From: Ilumatobacteraceae bacterium
GTDB taxonomy: Bacteria > Actinomycetota > Acidimicrobiia > Acidimicrobiales > Ilumatobacteraceae
Assembly (NCBI GenBank): GCA_019090765.1
Contig: JAHRVJ010000307.1
Coordinates: 1-12,933 of the forward strand
DNA length: 12,933 nucleotides
Reading direction: 5' to 3'
Shown here: positions 1 to 6,052 of the stretch, piece after piece
Numbering within the stretch: the first letter of the stretch is position 1
How the letters are laid out: every line of letters starts with the position of its first letter
Translations under genes and position numbers: made by a program
The notes under the pieces: generated by a model
The model's database searches: none
The model's input: only the letters and a program-made list of their open reading frames with translations
What the model was told of the DNA's origin: nothing

Positions 1-2
1 TC

Positions 3-287
3 CTCGATGTCTGCACAACCGTTCCAGGCCCTGGGCTGCTCGATGTAACAGGGGTCGCGTCAGAGTCCGCTCTCTTCAATATTCTCGACAACGGCGATGG
101 AACTGCAAGCCTGGCCTATGGCGATCTCAACACCTTCGGAATCCTGGTCGACCCTGAGGCCACCGTCGATATTGACGAGTCGATTGTCACCTATGTCGGC
201 CAAGTGGTTGGTGACGGAGCCGATCCGCTCGAGTTGAATGTCAGGATCGAAGTAGAGCTCGCGACACCGCGCGCCTGTGATGCCTAG
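3..287 (+). CDS. C-terminal end of unrecognised protein (partial)
   Basis: Open frame running in from the left edge and ending at a TAG at 285-287; about 94 residues are present and the start lies outside the window. The tail reads LDVCTTVPGPGLLDV... and ends ...VELATPRACDA. It is rich in D, G, V and T with short alternating hydrophobic stretches (for example IVTYVGQVVGDG), which suggests a beta-rich, possibly exported or surface domain, but no membrane segment or known motif is visible. It is convergent with the S4 gene, only 17 bp away, with no obvious terminator between them. I do not recognise the family and assign no function. That the frame is coding is likely because it is uninterrupted and has sensible codon use. 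Confidence 0.6.
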   Translation, partial: LDVCTTVPGPGLLDVTGVASESALFNILDNGDGTASLAYGDLNTFGILVDPEATVDIDESIVTYVGQVVGDGADPLELNVRIEVELATPRACDA

Positions 288-304
288 CGGCTGACGGTTC
301 TAGC

Positions 305-697
305 TCAGCGCCGCCCCCGAAGGCGATCAAGCTGACGCCGATCGCGTTTCGTTGGCCGGCCAGCGCCACGATCACGCTCGAAAGTCTTCAAACGCTCTTC
401 CTTTGGAGGTACAGGAGGGCTGTGGTCGACATAACACTCGACCGCAACGGTCGCTCCGACTCGCTTGATAATCAGCGAGACAACCTCGAACACCCGATCG
501 CGATCGTGGAGTCGCGCTTCAATCCGGTCCCCCACCTTCACTGAAGCCGCCGGCTTGGCGGTCTTCCCATTGACCTTCACGTGTCCGCCTCGACACGCCG
601 CAGCAGCATCACTCCGGGTCTTGGTCATCCTCACCGACCACAACCACTGATCAACTCGCGCAGATTCGATCCCCCCATCCTGCCACCCATCCGCCAT
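305..697 (-). CDS. S4-domain RNA-binding protein (Hsp15/HslR-like)
   Basis: 130 residues from the ATG at 697. An S4 RNA-binding domain occupies about residues 13-60 (RVDQWLWSVRMTKTRSDAAA, then GGHVKVNGKTAKPAASVKVGDRIE), followed by a small beta segment and a basic tail (RGAGRPTKRDRRQLDRLRGRR) typical of Hsp15-like proteins. E. coli Hsp15 binds stalled 50S subunits carrying nascent chain-tRNA; a similar ribosome-related role is an inference here. The open frame extends upstream to 838, but that stretch translates the two palindromic repeats and is not expected to be protein. An alternative ATG lies at 703. Homologues usually begin close to ESARVDQWLW, and no ATG, GTG or TTG exists nearer than 697, so a short N-terminal extension or a non-standard ATC start at residue 10 (preceded by a G-rich run) is possible. 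Stop codon is TGA. Confidence 0.88.
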   Translation of the reverse strand: MADGWQDGGIESARVDQWLWSVRMTKTRSDAAAACRGGHVKVNGKTAKPAASVKVGDRIEARLHDRDRVFEVVSLIIKRVGATVAVECYVDHSPPVPPKEERLKTFERDRGAGRPTKRDRRQLDRLRGRR

Positions 698-725
698 CCT
701 CATCCCAGCCCGCCACCGAAGAAGC

Positions 726-778
726 CCGAAATATGTTGTTATTCGCGCGCCATGCGCGCGAATAACAACATATTTCAG
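726..778. repeat. 53-nt palindrome, family A copy 1
   Basis: Perfect inverted repeat with 23-bp arms at 728-750 and 754-776 and a 3-nt loop (CAT). Each arm has an AT-rich outer part (GAAATATGTTGTTATT) and a CGCGCGC inner part. It lies between the MscS stop (875) and the S4 start (697), with 20 bp separating it from copy 2. No run of T follows the stem on either strand, so it is not a textbook intrinsic terminator. It could stop or stabilise the 3' end of the MscS transcript, or be a REP-like element. Confidence 0.85.
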
Positions 779-797
779 AGGTGGAAGCGTCCCCCAT

Positions 798-850
798 CCG
801 AAATCTGCGCTGAATCGCGCGCATAGCGCGCGATTCACAGCATTTTTCGG
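798..850. repeat. 53-nt palindrome, family A copy 2
   Basis: Inner perfect stem of 12 bp (TGAATCGCGCGC at 811-822, partner at 826-837) with loop ATA, then a partly mismatched middle (CTG/CAG pairs), then an outer CCGAAA/TTTCGG stem. Arm and loop lengths are the same as in the neighbouring copy at 726-778, and the two align without gaps. Several inner positions differ between copies on both arms at once, so pairing is preserved. The outer edge is 24 bp from the MscS stop codon. Confidence 0.8.
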
Positions 851-874
851 GGAGGCGGGGGTTCGCGAGAGCTA

Positions 875-1690
875 CTAGTGGTTGAGGAGTTTGGCGCGGA
901 CCAGATCGGTTTCGGGGGTGCTGAGTGGACGATTGGTCTTGACGCGCACCCTCACGGTCTCGGCATCGGGCTCCCCGGCGGATGTGTGCGTCTCAACATG
1001 GCGCAGGAAGACCACACCGGTCAGACCGACATCGTTGGATGCTCCCACCAGACGATCGGCGGCAGCACCCTCATCGGTGCCTGTCCATGCTCCAACCGGA
1101 ACCTCAATATCGCTGACCGCAGGAAGCTGTGAGAGGTTGGTGACCGACACGATCGAGTTATGACCTGTGTGCCAGGTCGCCCCATCAGGAGTGCGAAGAC
1201 GAACCGAAGCTGCTCCGATCAGATCTACGGCGCCGCGGATGTCGGTGTCAGCAGCACGCATGATTACCTCGTCGCCAACCGCGTAGCGATCCTCTAGCAG
1301 CGCCCGTGTCCCGGCCAACAGGTCCTTCACGAGGTCCTGGCCACTGAGCGCTAACGCTAAACCGAGGAACCCGGCGCTGGAAATCACAAACAGCAGGTCG
1401 ACTTCGAAAATGTCCAGCGCGACGAGACCCGCAATGCCAAAGATCGCGATGGTCACGAGTTGGCCGAACATTCGGGCCACCGCGTCAGCGCGTTGCCGCT
1501 TACGAATCGCGGCCTGACCGTTGTCGCCGAGCCGGTCTAGCCGTACCCGCCACGTGCCGGGCGACCGCTGAGCGGTACGTACGGCACGACGTGTAACCCG
1601 CCTGATAACCACGCGGGCCAGCCAGGAAGAAAGAACCGCTACGGGAATCAGTAGCAGCGCCTCCGAAGCAGAAGTCAGCCAGGAAATCAT
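875..1690 (-). CDS. Small MscS-family mechanosensitive channel
   Basis: 271 residues. A first membrane segment lies at about residues 8-28 and a second at about 74-94. The pore helix and start of the MscS beta domain follow at about 95-145, with the characteristic run GFLGLALALSGQDLVKDLLAG and then LLEDRYAVGDEV. The C-terminal alpha/beta domain runs to about residue 270. This is the small three-helix MscS architecture: a membrane channel that opens under hypo-osmotic tension. The start at 1690 is chosen because GGAGG lies 10 nt upstream at 1701-1705; the open frame continues to 1801 but that extension has no hydrophobic or domain logic. Stop is TAG. It is probably its own transcription unit, with two palindromes downstream. 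Confidence 0.9.
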   Translation of the reverse strand: MISWLTSASEALLLIPVAVLSSWLARVVIRRVTRRAVRTAQRSPGTWRVRLDRLGDNGQAAIRKRQRADAVARMFGQLVTIAIFGIAGLVALDIFEVDLLFVISSAGFLGLALALSGQDLVKDLLAGTRALLEDRYAVGDEVIMRAADTDIRGAVDLIGAASVRLRTPDGATWHTGHNSIVSVTNLSQLPAVSDIEVPVGAWTGTDEGAAADRLVGASNDVGLTGVVFLRHVETHTSAGEPDAETVRVRVKTNRPLSTPETDLVRAKLLNH

Positions 1691-1700
1691 TGGGAATACA

Positions 1701-1705
1701 CCTCC
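1701..1705 (-). promoter_or_regulatory. Ribosome binding site of MscS gene
   Basis: GGAGG on the minus strand, 10 nt from the ATG at 1690. It decides the start against longer in-frame alternatives up to 1801. A weak CATATT about 28 nt upstream of the ATG could be a -10, but no convincing -35 is seen. Confidence 0.7.
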
Positions 1706-1861
1706 GGTGTCGATACGAATATGTTGCAGTTGTGTTACGACTCCATAGTGACGATCAGCTCTCAGAATGCAACAGACAACGACAAGGAATCGCCGTGACA
1801 TCGCTCACACTGCTGACCCGAAGGTGTCCAACACACTGGATGCGGCCTCGTGAGAGCTAGC

Positions 1862-2185
1862 TCAGGCCAGCTTGACGAACTCTGCTTTGACCAGCATCGG
1901 ACGCCCCTCGACCTTGCAGTCGATCTCGTGATCGCCGTCGACGATACGGATCCCTTTGATCTTGGTGCCGGTCTTGAGCTTGCCCGACTTGCCCTTGATT
2001 TTCAGATCCTTGATCAACGTGACGTCGTCGCCATGGTTGAGTTGATTGCCATTCGCATCGGTAACGATCCGCTCGCCTGATTCGGCCTTGGGCCACTCGT
2101 GGCCACAAGTCGCGCACTCATGACTGTCTCCCCCGTCAAGTAGTTCCGTCATCGTGCAGATCGGGCAGGCGGTTACGTCGTCCAT
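1862..2185 (-). CDS. yjdM: YjdM/PhnA-family zinc-ribbon protein
   Basis: 107 residues, the usual full length of the family. An N-terminal zinc ribbon has cysteines at residues 7, 10, 24 and 27 (CPIC...CATC, followed by GHEW). The C-terminal PhnA domain contains the typical NGNQLNHGDDVTLIKDLKIKG and the ending MLVKAEFVKLA. The family was once called phosphonoacetate hydrolase (PhnA), but that activity is not expected for YjdM members; its role is unknown, probably cytosolic. Stop is TGA, inside a 10-bp palindrome at 1854-1863. No clear ribosome binding site precedes the ATG. The 171-bp gap downstream to the MscS start holds only that gene's upstream region. Confidence 0.93.
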   Translation of the reverse strand: MDDVTACPICTMTELLDGGDSHECATCGHEWPKAESGERIVTDANGNQLNHGDDVTLIKDLKIKGKSGKLKTGTKIKGIRIVDGDHEIDCKVEGRPMLVKAEFVKLA

Positions 2186-2255
2186 TCGAGTTGTCTACCG
2201 GACCGGCGCGCACGTTGGACAACGATCGAAGACACGGGTGAAGAAGGCTCCGCGG

Positions 2256-3137
2256 CTAGCGGTCGCTCTGTCGGACCGCTTGTTCATCTTCTGGACGGTC
2301 GTACTGGGGGGTGTCAAGACGCTCGGAGCGACCGTCTCCAAGGCCTGCGGCCTGATTCTTCCACTCGTCGGGCCAAGCAAGCGGCAGCGGAACGATCCGG
2401 CCCGGTTCGGTCGCCGACGCGATGAGTGCCAAAGCCGACGAAACGATGCCGGTCTGCTCGACTAGATGGTTGGGACGCCCAGTGGTGTGGCCCAGGGGGT
2501 AGTCGACGAACAAAGATCGTGGCGGGTTCGCGGACGCAGTGATCGACCAAGCCGAACTCACGGTGACGGTCGGCAACCCGTGCGCTTCCAAATGTCGTGC
2601 GATCAGCCCAACTGACTGATGACAAACAGGTCAAACAGGAACGAGCAGCACGACATCGGGCGCCATCGCCGACAGTTCATTGCTCAGCTCGGGGATCAGC
2701 TCCTCGCGCAACCGGCGTTGAGAGTAAATTCCACCCATAAAGGTCAAGGCGTGGGAAGTCAACGATCCGATCTTGCCGGTTGAGACGAGATCGCGCAACG
2801 GGTCGATTGGAAACACGACGTTGGGGTCAGATCGGGCATCGGTTCTGTCATAGGCGAAGTGACTGATCCGCAAGTCAGAGATCTCCACATCGGTTGACAC
2901 GCGACGGATTGACGTGTCGTCGCGATGATGAAACGCGGCCTGGCCGACCTCGTAGATGCCCCCGGATGCGACCAGCGCGACCTTCGATTCACTCAAGGGT
3001 TTCACCGGCGCGACCAGGGCCGAAGGCTCAGGCTCGGCGGCCCACCGGTAGGCGTCGTATCCGAGTTGGTCGTAGCTCGCCCGCGTCTGCGCGATGTAGT
3101 CGATGACATTCAGTTCGTCTGGCGCGGCATCCGACAT
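2256..3137 (-). CDS. GrdB/PrdB-like selenoprotein with in-frame UGA (Sec169)
   Basis: A single 293-residue protein is obtained by reading the TGA at 2631-2633 as selenocysteine. Residues 1-168 (IDYIAQTRASYDQLGYDAYRW ... SHALTFMGGIYSQR ... APDVVLLVPV) and 170-293 (PVCHQSVGLIARHLEAHGLPT ... VDYPLGHTTGRP ... ALALIASATEPG) are the two halves of the glycine/sarcosine/betaine and D-proline reductase selenoprotein B family, in the same frame. The joint gives U-P-V-C, a redox U-x-x-C motif where relatives carry Sec or Cys. A SECIS-like hairpin begins 10 nt after the TGA. The true stop is TAG, while TGA ends several neighbouring genes, so general UGA reassignment is excluded. Clostridial relatives work in Stickland reductive deamination; in a probably aerobic bacterium without the other Grd/Prd subunits nearby the substrate is unknown. 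It is divergent from threonine ammonia-lyase. The ATG at 3137 is likely leaderless. A pseudogene caused by a TGT/TGC to TGA change is the alternative. Confidence 0.87.
2602..2620 (-). promoter_or_regulatory. Putative bacterial SECIS hairpin of GrdB-like gene
   Basis: On the minus strand, ATCAGTC pairs with GGCTGAT (7 bp, one G-U) around the loop AGTTG at 2609-2613. The stem starts 10 nt after the TGA and the loop 17 nt after it. From memory, bacterial SECIS elements have a 4-16-bp upper stem, a G among the first two loop nucleotides and a UGA-to-loop distance of about 16-37 nt; all three hold. E. coli fdhF has a similar geometry. It would bind SelB and recruit Sec-tRNA. Confidence 0.7.
2631..2633 (-). 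other. In-frame UGA read as selenocysteine (residue 169)
   Basis: The codon is followed by CCT GTT TGT, giving U-P-V-C. It is the only in-frame stop in an otherwise continuous 882-nt frame, and it sits exactly at the family's redox-active position. Confidence 0.82.
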
Positions 3138-3143
3138 GCTCCA

Positions 3144-3149
3144 ACAGTA
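3144..3149 (-). promoter_or_regulatory. Candidate leaderless -10 for GrdB-like gene
   Basis: TACTGT on the minus strand matches TANNNT and is 6 nt from the ATG at 3137. That spacing places the transcript start at or next to the A of ATG. GGAG also occurs 1 nt before the ATG, too close to serve as a ribosome binding site. No -35 is evident. Confidence 0.4.
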
Positions 3150-3206
3150 GCGAATCCTGCTTGGCCAGCGCGCGGCGAACAGACACCCTCCAACGCCTCG
3201 TCGGAC

Positions 3207-3212
3207 TACGGT
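3207..3212 (+). promoter_or_regulatory. Candidate leaderless -10 for threonine ammonia-lyase
   Basis: TACGGT matches TANNNT and ends 7 nt before the GTG start at 3220. No ribosome binding site is visible there, which fits leaderless transcription. Confidence 0.4.
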
Positions 3213-3219
3213 TCTTGAC

Positions 3220-4425
3220 GTGACAACACCGGTCGACATCGAGTCAATCCGTACCGCACGTGACGTGATCACCGGTGTTGCAAAGCACACGCCGGCTGTG
3301 AGCTCGTTGACCCTCTCGGAAAACGTCAGCGGAAACATCGTGCTGAAGGCCGAGAGCCTCCAACGCACCGGGTCGTTCAAGATTCGGGGAGCGATGAACA
3401 AGGTTTTCTCGCTAGGCAATGCGGCGACGCGTGGCGTAACAACGGGCAGCGCGGGTAACCACGGGCAGGCGCTGGCCTTTGCCGCGAAGCACTTCGGGGT
3501 CCCATGCGAGATCATCGTTCCCGTCGGCGCGCCAATTACCAAGATCGAAGCCTGCCGAGCGTTCGGCGCGTCGGTAATCGAGCATGGCGCGGCGTTGAAA
3601 GAGGCGGTCGCATTCTCCAAGAGTCGTGCAGCTGAACACGGAACCACGTTCTGTTCGCCATTTGATGACCCGGCTGTGATCGCCGGGCAAGGAACTCTCG
3701 GACTTGAGTTAGTTGATGACCTCGACGAGTTGGCCATGCTCGTTGTTCCACTAGGAGGCGGGGGACTCGCCGCCGGGACCGCGATCGCGGTCAAGACCCT
3801 GCTCCCAAACGTGAGGGTCATCGGCGTACAGGCAGCCGTGTGCGCGCCATACTGCGGCGCGCAAGTACCCGACGGACCCGTGTTAACCCTGGCCGACGGA
3901 ATCGCCGTCAAGTACCCAGGGAAGATCACGGGCCCGTTGGTGGAGATGTGGGTCGATGAGATCGTCACGGTCGACGAGAACGCAATCGCCGACGCAATGG
4001 TGTTCCTGATGGGTGCGTCGAAGCTGTACGTCGAGGGCGCCGGAGCGGTTGGCGTTGCTGCGCTCCTCTCCGGAGCCGTCACCCCGAGCCAGCATGGCGT
4101 CACCTGTCTCGTTCTCTCAGGTGGCAATGTTGACCTAGGGGTCGTGCCGGGGTTGATTCGGCGGCATGAAAACGATGCCGGCCGCCGGCTCGCGATCTCG
4201 GCCCGCATAGACGATCGTCCGGGTGCGCTCGCGAAGTTGCTGGCGGTATTCGCCGAGGGCGGCGCTGACCTCATCGAAGTCCATCATGTCCGTGAGGGAC
4301 TCGACCTGCAGGTCCGCGAAACCGGGATTCACGCAACGTTCGAGGTCCGCAGCAAGGAGCAGTCCAAGCGACTCGTAGCGGTCGCCCGCGCCGCGGGGTA
4401 CGAACTGGAAGTCGGCTCAAGCTAA
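3220..4425 (+). CDS. ilvA: Threonine ammonia-lyase (threonine dehydratase) with ACT domain
   Basis: 401 residues; PLP-dependent fold type II enzyme converting L-threonine to 2-oxobutanoate and ammonia, the entry step to isoleucine synthesis or to threonine catabolism. The PLP lysine is K54 in GSFKIRGA. The substrate loop is GSAGNHGQ (76-83) and the phosphate-binding glycine loop is PLGGGGLAAGT (177-187). SGGNVD near 300-305 completes the cofactor site. A single C-terminal ACT domain covers about 325-398 (ISARIDDRPGALAKLLAVFAEGG), so it resembles the short, one-ACT form rather than E. coli IlvA with two regulatory lobes; effector binding is likely but its nature is not readable. The start is GTG, with no ribosome binding site but a TANNNT box 7 nt upstream. 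Stop is TAA. It is convergent with the CopC-CopD gene across a palindromic repeat. Confidence 0.93.
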   Translation: MTTPVDIESIRTARDVITGVAKHTPAVSSLTLSENVSGNIVLKAESLQRTGSFKIRGAMNKVFSLGNAATRGVTTGSAGNHGQALAFAAKHFGVPCEIIVPVGAPITKIEACRAFGASVIEHGAALKEAVAFSKSRAAEHGTTFCSPFDDPAVIAGQGTLGLELVDDLDELAMLVVPLGGGGLAAGTAIAVKTLLPNVRVIGVQAAVCAPYCGAQVPDGPVLTLADGIAVKYPGKITGPLVEMWVDEIVTVDENAIADAMVFLMGASKLYVEGAGAVGVAALLSGAVTPSQHGVTCLVLSGGNVDLGVVPGLIRRHENDAGRRLAISARIDDRPGALAKLLAVFAEGGADLIEVHHVREGLDLQVRETGIHATFEVRSKEQSKRLVAVARAAGYELEVGSS

Positions 4426-4432
4426 CCGCCAC

Positions 4433-4490
4433 AACCCTCTCCGATGAGTTTCAGCGCGACCCCCTCGCGCGAACTCTCATCGGAGAGGTT
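4433..4490. repeat. 43-nt palindrome, family B copy 1 (bidirectional terminator candidate)
   Basis: The core at 4441-4483 starts CCGATGAG and ends CTCATCGG. The outer stem is extended to a perfect 12 bp here by CTCT/AGAG (4437-4448 with 4476-4487). The inner part is GCGCGA-CCCCC-TCGCGC. It fills almost the whole 71-bp gap between the convergent ends of threonine ammonia-lyase and CopC-CopD, so it can form a hairpin on both transcripts. There is no strong T-run. It differs from the copy at 11280-11322 by one base in 43. Confidence 0.85.
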
Positions 4491-4496
4491 CGTTCG

Positions 4497-6005
4497 TTAG
4501 AGAGTTGACGCTGCTACAAGCAACGCACTTACGACTGCTGCGGCGACAAGCACTCCTGCCTCGATCGTGGCGGCGAATCTTGCTTTCGCAACCACAGCTG
4601 AACTCTGTGGATCGGCTTTCAACGCTGGCAACAGGGAGAAATGGTTGTATGCACCAAGCGCGGTGGCCACTGCAACGAAGGCCAACTTTATTAGCAGCAA
4701 CTGTCCCCACTCGGTCGAAAGGTACGACCCCACGTCACTGTCGACGAGCAGCGCCATCACGACGCCGGCGGCCCCCGCAGCCAGAAGTGAGAACATCGCA
4801 ATCACCGAGAATCGGAGAACCATCTCTAGCGCGTGGGGCCGGACGCCATCGTGGTTCCGTCGCCACAGGACCACAGCGAGAGCGACCACACCTCCCGCCC
4901 AAACCGAAACGGAAACAGCGTGGATCATGCTCACCAACCCGTGCAGTAGACGTGGGCCCTCACTCAACGTGTGGCCATCGAATGCGAACGACATCACCAA
5001 TACTGCAGCGCCAACGACTCCGACCCAATCAAGTCCACCGGGGTGCCATCGTTGACCACCTTCACCGGAGGCCAACTGGAAGATTGCTGCATCATCGACC
5101 ACGGCTGCCGACAGAGCCTCTGGGTCATGGCGGCTGGCGCGATCTTGCGACGATTCGATGGAGACGAAACCGACTACGAGCAGCACCCCGCCGATCAACC
5201 TCGAGATGGCGGCCCGGCCTGCCGTTTCGTCGAGAAGTTGGTCGAAGTCGCCAAATAGTGTGTTGAGCCCTACCACTTCGGTGAGTGCACCAAGAACGAC
5301 ACCGACGCCGAGCCAACGCACGAGCCGAATCAGCGTGCCGAGTTCCTCGCGTCGGCCAGCAAAGGCCAAGGCCGCAAACCCAAGAATTCCCACCGCTACC
5401 ACAGCCGATGGAAAGAGGAGTAAACGGCCCATCTGACTTACGTCTTCGCCATCGGAGGATCCGTCGAGATCGGGCACCACCGGAGGAACAGCGATCGCGT
5501 CCGCCGTGCTGGTCGCTGGAGACTCCTCGGTTTCAGGTGTCGGAGGCACGGTGGTTTCCGGAGCCAGAGTGGACACCACCTGCTCAACTGTTGTCGGGAC
5601 CGTTATCGACGGCAACAGACTGGTTGTCGGTACTGGAAGGGTCACCGCAAAGAACAACTCACCATCGATGGTGTGGGTGTCGTCGGAGCGAACGGTCCAA
5701 GCGAGCGCATAGCTGCCTTCACCCAACGGAGGGTCGAAGTGCGCCGTGATCTGAAGACCATCTTGGGTGATCTCAATCGGCGCGTAGAGCGTTCCCGCCG
5801 CATCTGCCACGAGGATGCCGTCGTCGATGGCAGTGGGCGTCCCAGTGAAGGTGAGGATGACATCCCCAAGCGGTCCTTCAACAGAAGACCCGTTGGCTGG
5901 CACAGACGACTCGATGCCCGTATGCGCCGAGACAGCCAAGGGCCCAGCAAGTAACACCAGAAATCCGAGCACTAGGGCGACTGCTGCTTGCACAGTTCTG
6001 GACAT
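4497..6005 (-). CDS. CopC-CopD fusion, copper uptake/resistance membrane protein
   Basis: 502 residues. A signal peptide covers residues 1-27 (hydrophobic core VALVLGFLVLLAGPLAV, cleavage after VSA), which would leave His28 as the mature N-terminus. That His is the classic Cu(II) ligand of CopC, and its partners D109 and H111 are visible in DDTHTIDGELFF. The CopC beta domain spans about 28-124. A Pro/Thr/Ser-rich linker follows at about 125-190. A membrane part with about eight helices (starting LLLFPSAVVAVGILGF near 195) ends in a CopD domain. The YcnJ/CopCD family moves or handles copper across the membrane. The start at 6005 is preferred over a TTG at 6038 because the signal peptide begins there and a GATAAT box lies 6 nt upstream. 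It follows the response regulator gene by 47 bp but likely has its own promoter. Stop is TAA. Confidence 0.9.
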   Translation of the reverse strand: MSRTVQAAVALVLGFLVLLAGPLAVSAHTGIESSVPANGSSVEGPLGDVILTFTGTPTAIDDGILVADAAGTLYAPIEITQDGLQITAHFDPPLGEGSYALAWTVRSDDTHTIDGELFFAVTLPVPTTSLLPSITVPTTVEQVVSTLAPETTVPPTPETEESPATSTADAIAVPPVVPDLDGSSDGEDVSQMGRLLLFPSAVVAVGILGFAALAFAGRREELGTLIRLVRWLGVGVVLGALTEVVGLNTLFGDFDQLLDETAGRAAISRLIGGVLLVVGFVSIESSQDRASRHDPEALSAAVVDDAAIFQLASGEGGQRWHPGGLDWVGVVGAAVLVMSFAFDGHTLSEGPRLLHGLVSMIHAVSVSVWAGGVVALAVVLWRRNHDGVRPHALEMVLRFSVIAMFSLLAAGAAGVVMALLVDSDVGSYLSTEWGQLLLIKLAFVAVATALGAYNHFSLLPALKADPQSSAVVAKARFAATIEAGVLVAAAVVSALLVAASTL

Positions 6006-6011
6006 TCGGGG

Positions 6012-6017
6012 ATTATC
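6012..6017 (-). promoter_or_regulatory. Candidate leaderless -10 for CopC-CopD gene
   Basis: GATAAT on the minus strand (one change from TATAAT) lies 6 nt before the ATG at 6005. No ribosome binding site precedes that ATG. It suggests transcription independent of the upstream operon. Confidence 0.45.
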
Positions 6018-6052
6018 GCACCGTTCGGGGCAATCCAACCTTCATCCCCCGG

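Noticed and set aside
728..838. Extending the S4 protein N-terminus through the palindromes
   Set aside because: The frame is open only by chance; the translated stretch is the repeat sequence and lies outside the family's usual start.
1719..1735. ATATGTTG in the MscS upstream region as a third copy of the 53-nt palindrome
   Set aside because: Only about 8 nt match and there is no inverted partner.
2259..2279. Hairpin GCGGTC/GACCGC at the 3' end of the GrdB-like gene as its terminator
   Set aside because: It lies inside the coding region before the stop codon, has only 6 bp and no T-run.
2154..2465. Plus-strand open frame across the YjdM start and the GrdB-like 3' end
   Set aside because: No domain signal, overlaps two supported minus-strand genes.
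2314..2634. Minus-strand open frame starting near the UGA of the GrdB-like gene
   Set aside because: It is in another frame with no family signal. The frame that continues the selenoprotein is the one ending at 2256.
2631..4274. A 547-codon minus-strand open frame covering most of the threonine ammonia-lyase gene and the N-terminal half of the GrdB-like protein
   Set aside because: The first 379 codons are antisense to a clearly real plus-strand enzyme and have shadow-like composition (Ser/Pro/Thr/Ala-rich). Only the last 168 codons, from the ATG at 3137, are real, and they continue past the TGA.
4505..5266. A 253-codon plus-strand open frame
   Set aside because: It is antisense to the CopD membrane domain and full of Arg and Pro as expected of a shadow frame.
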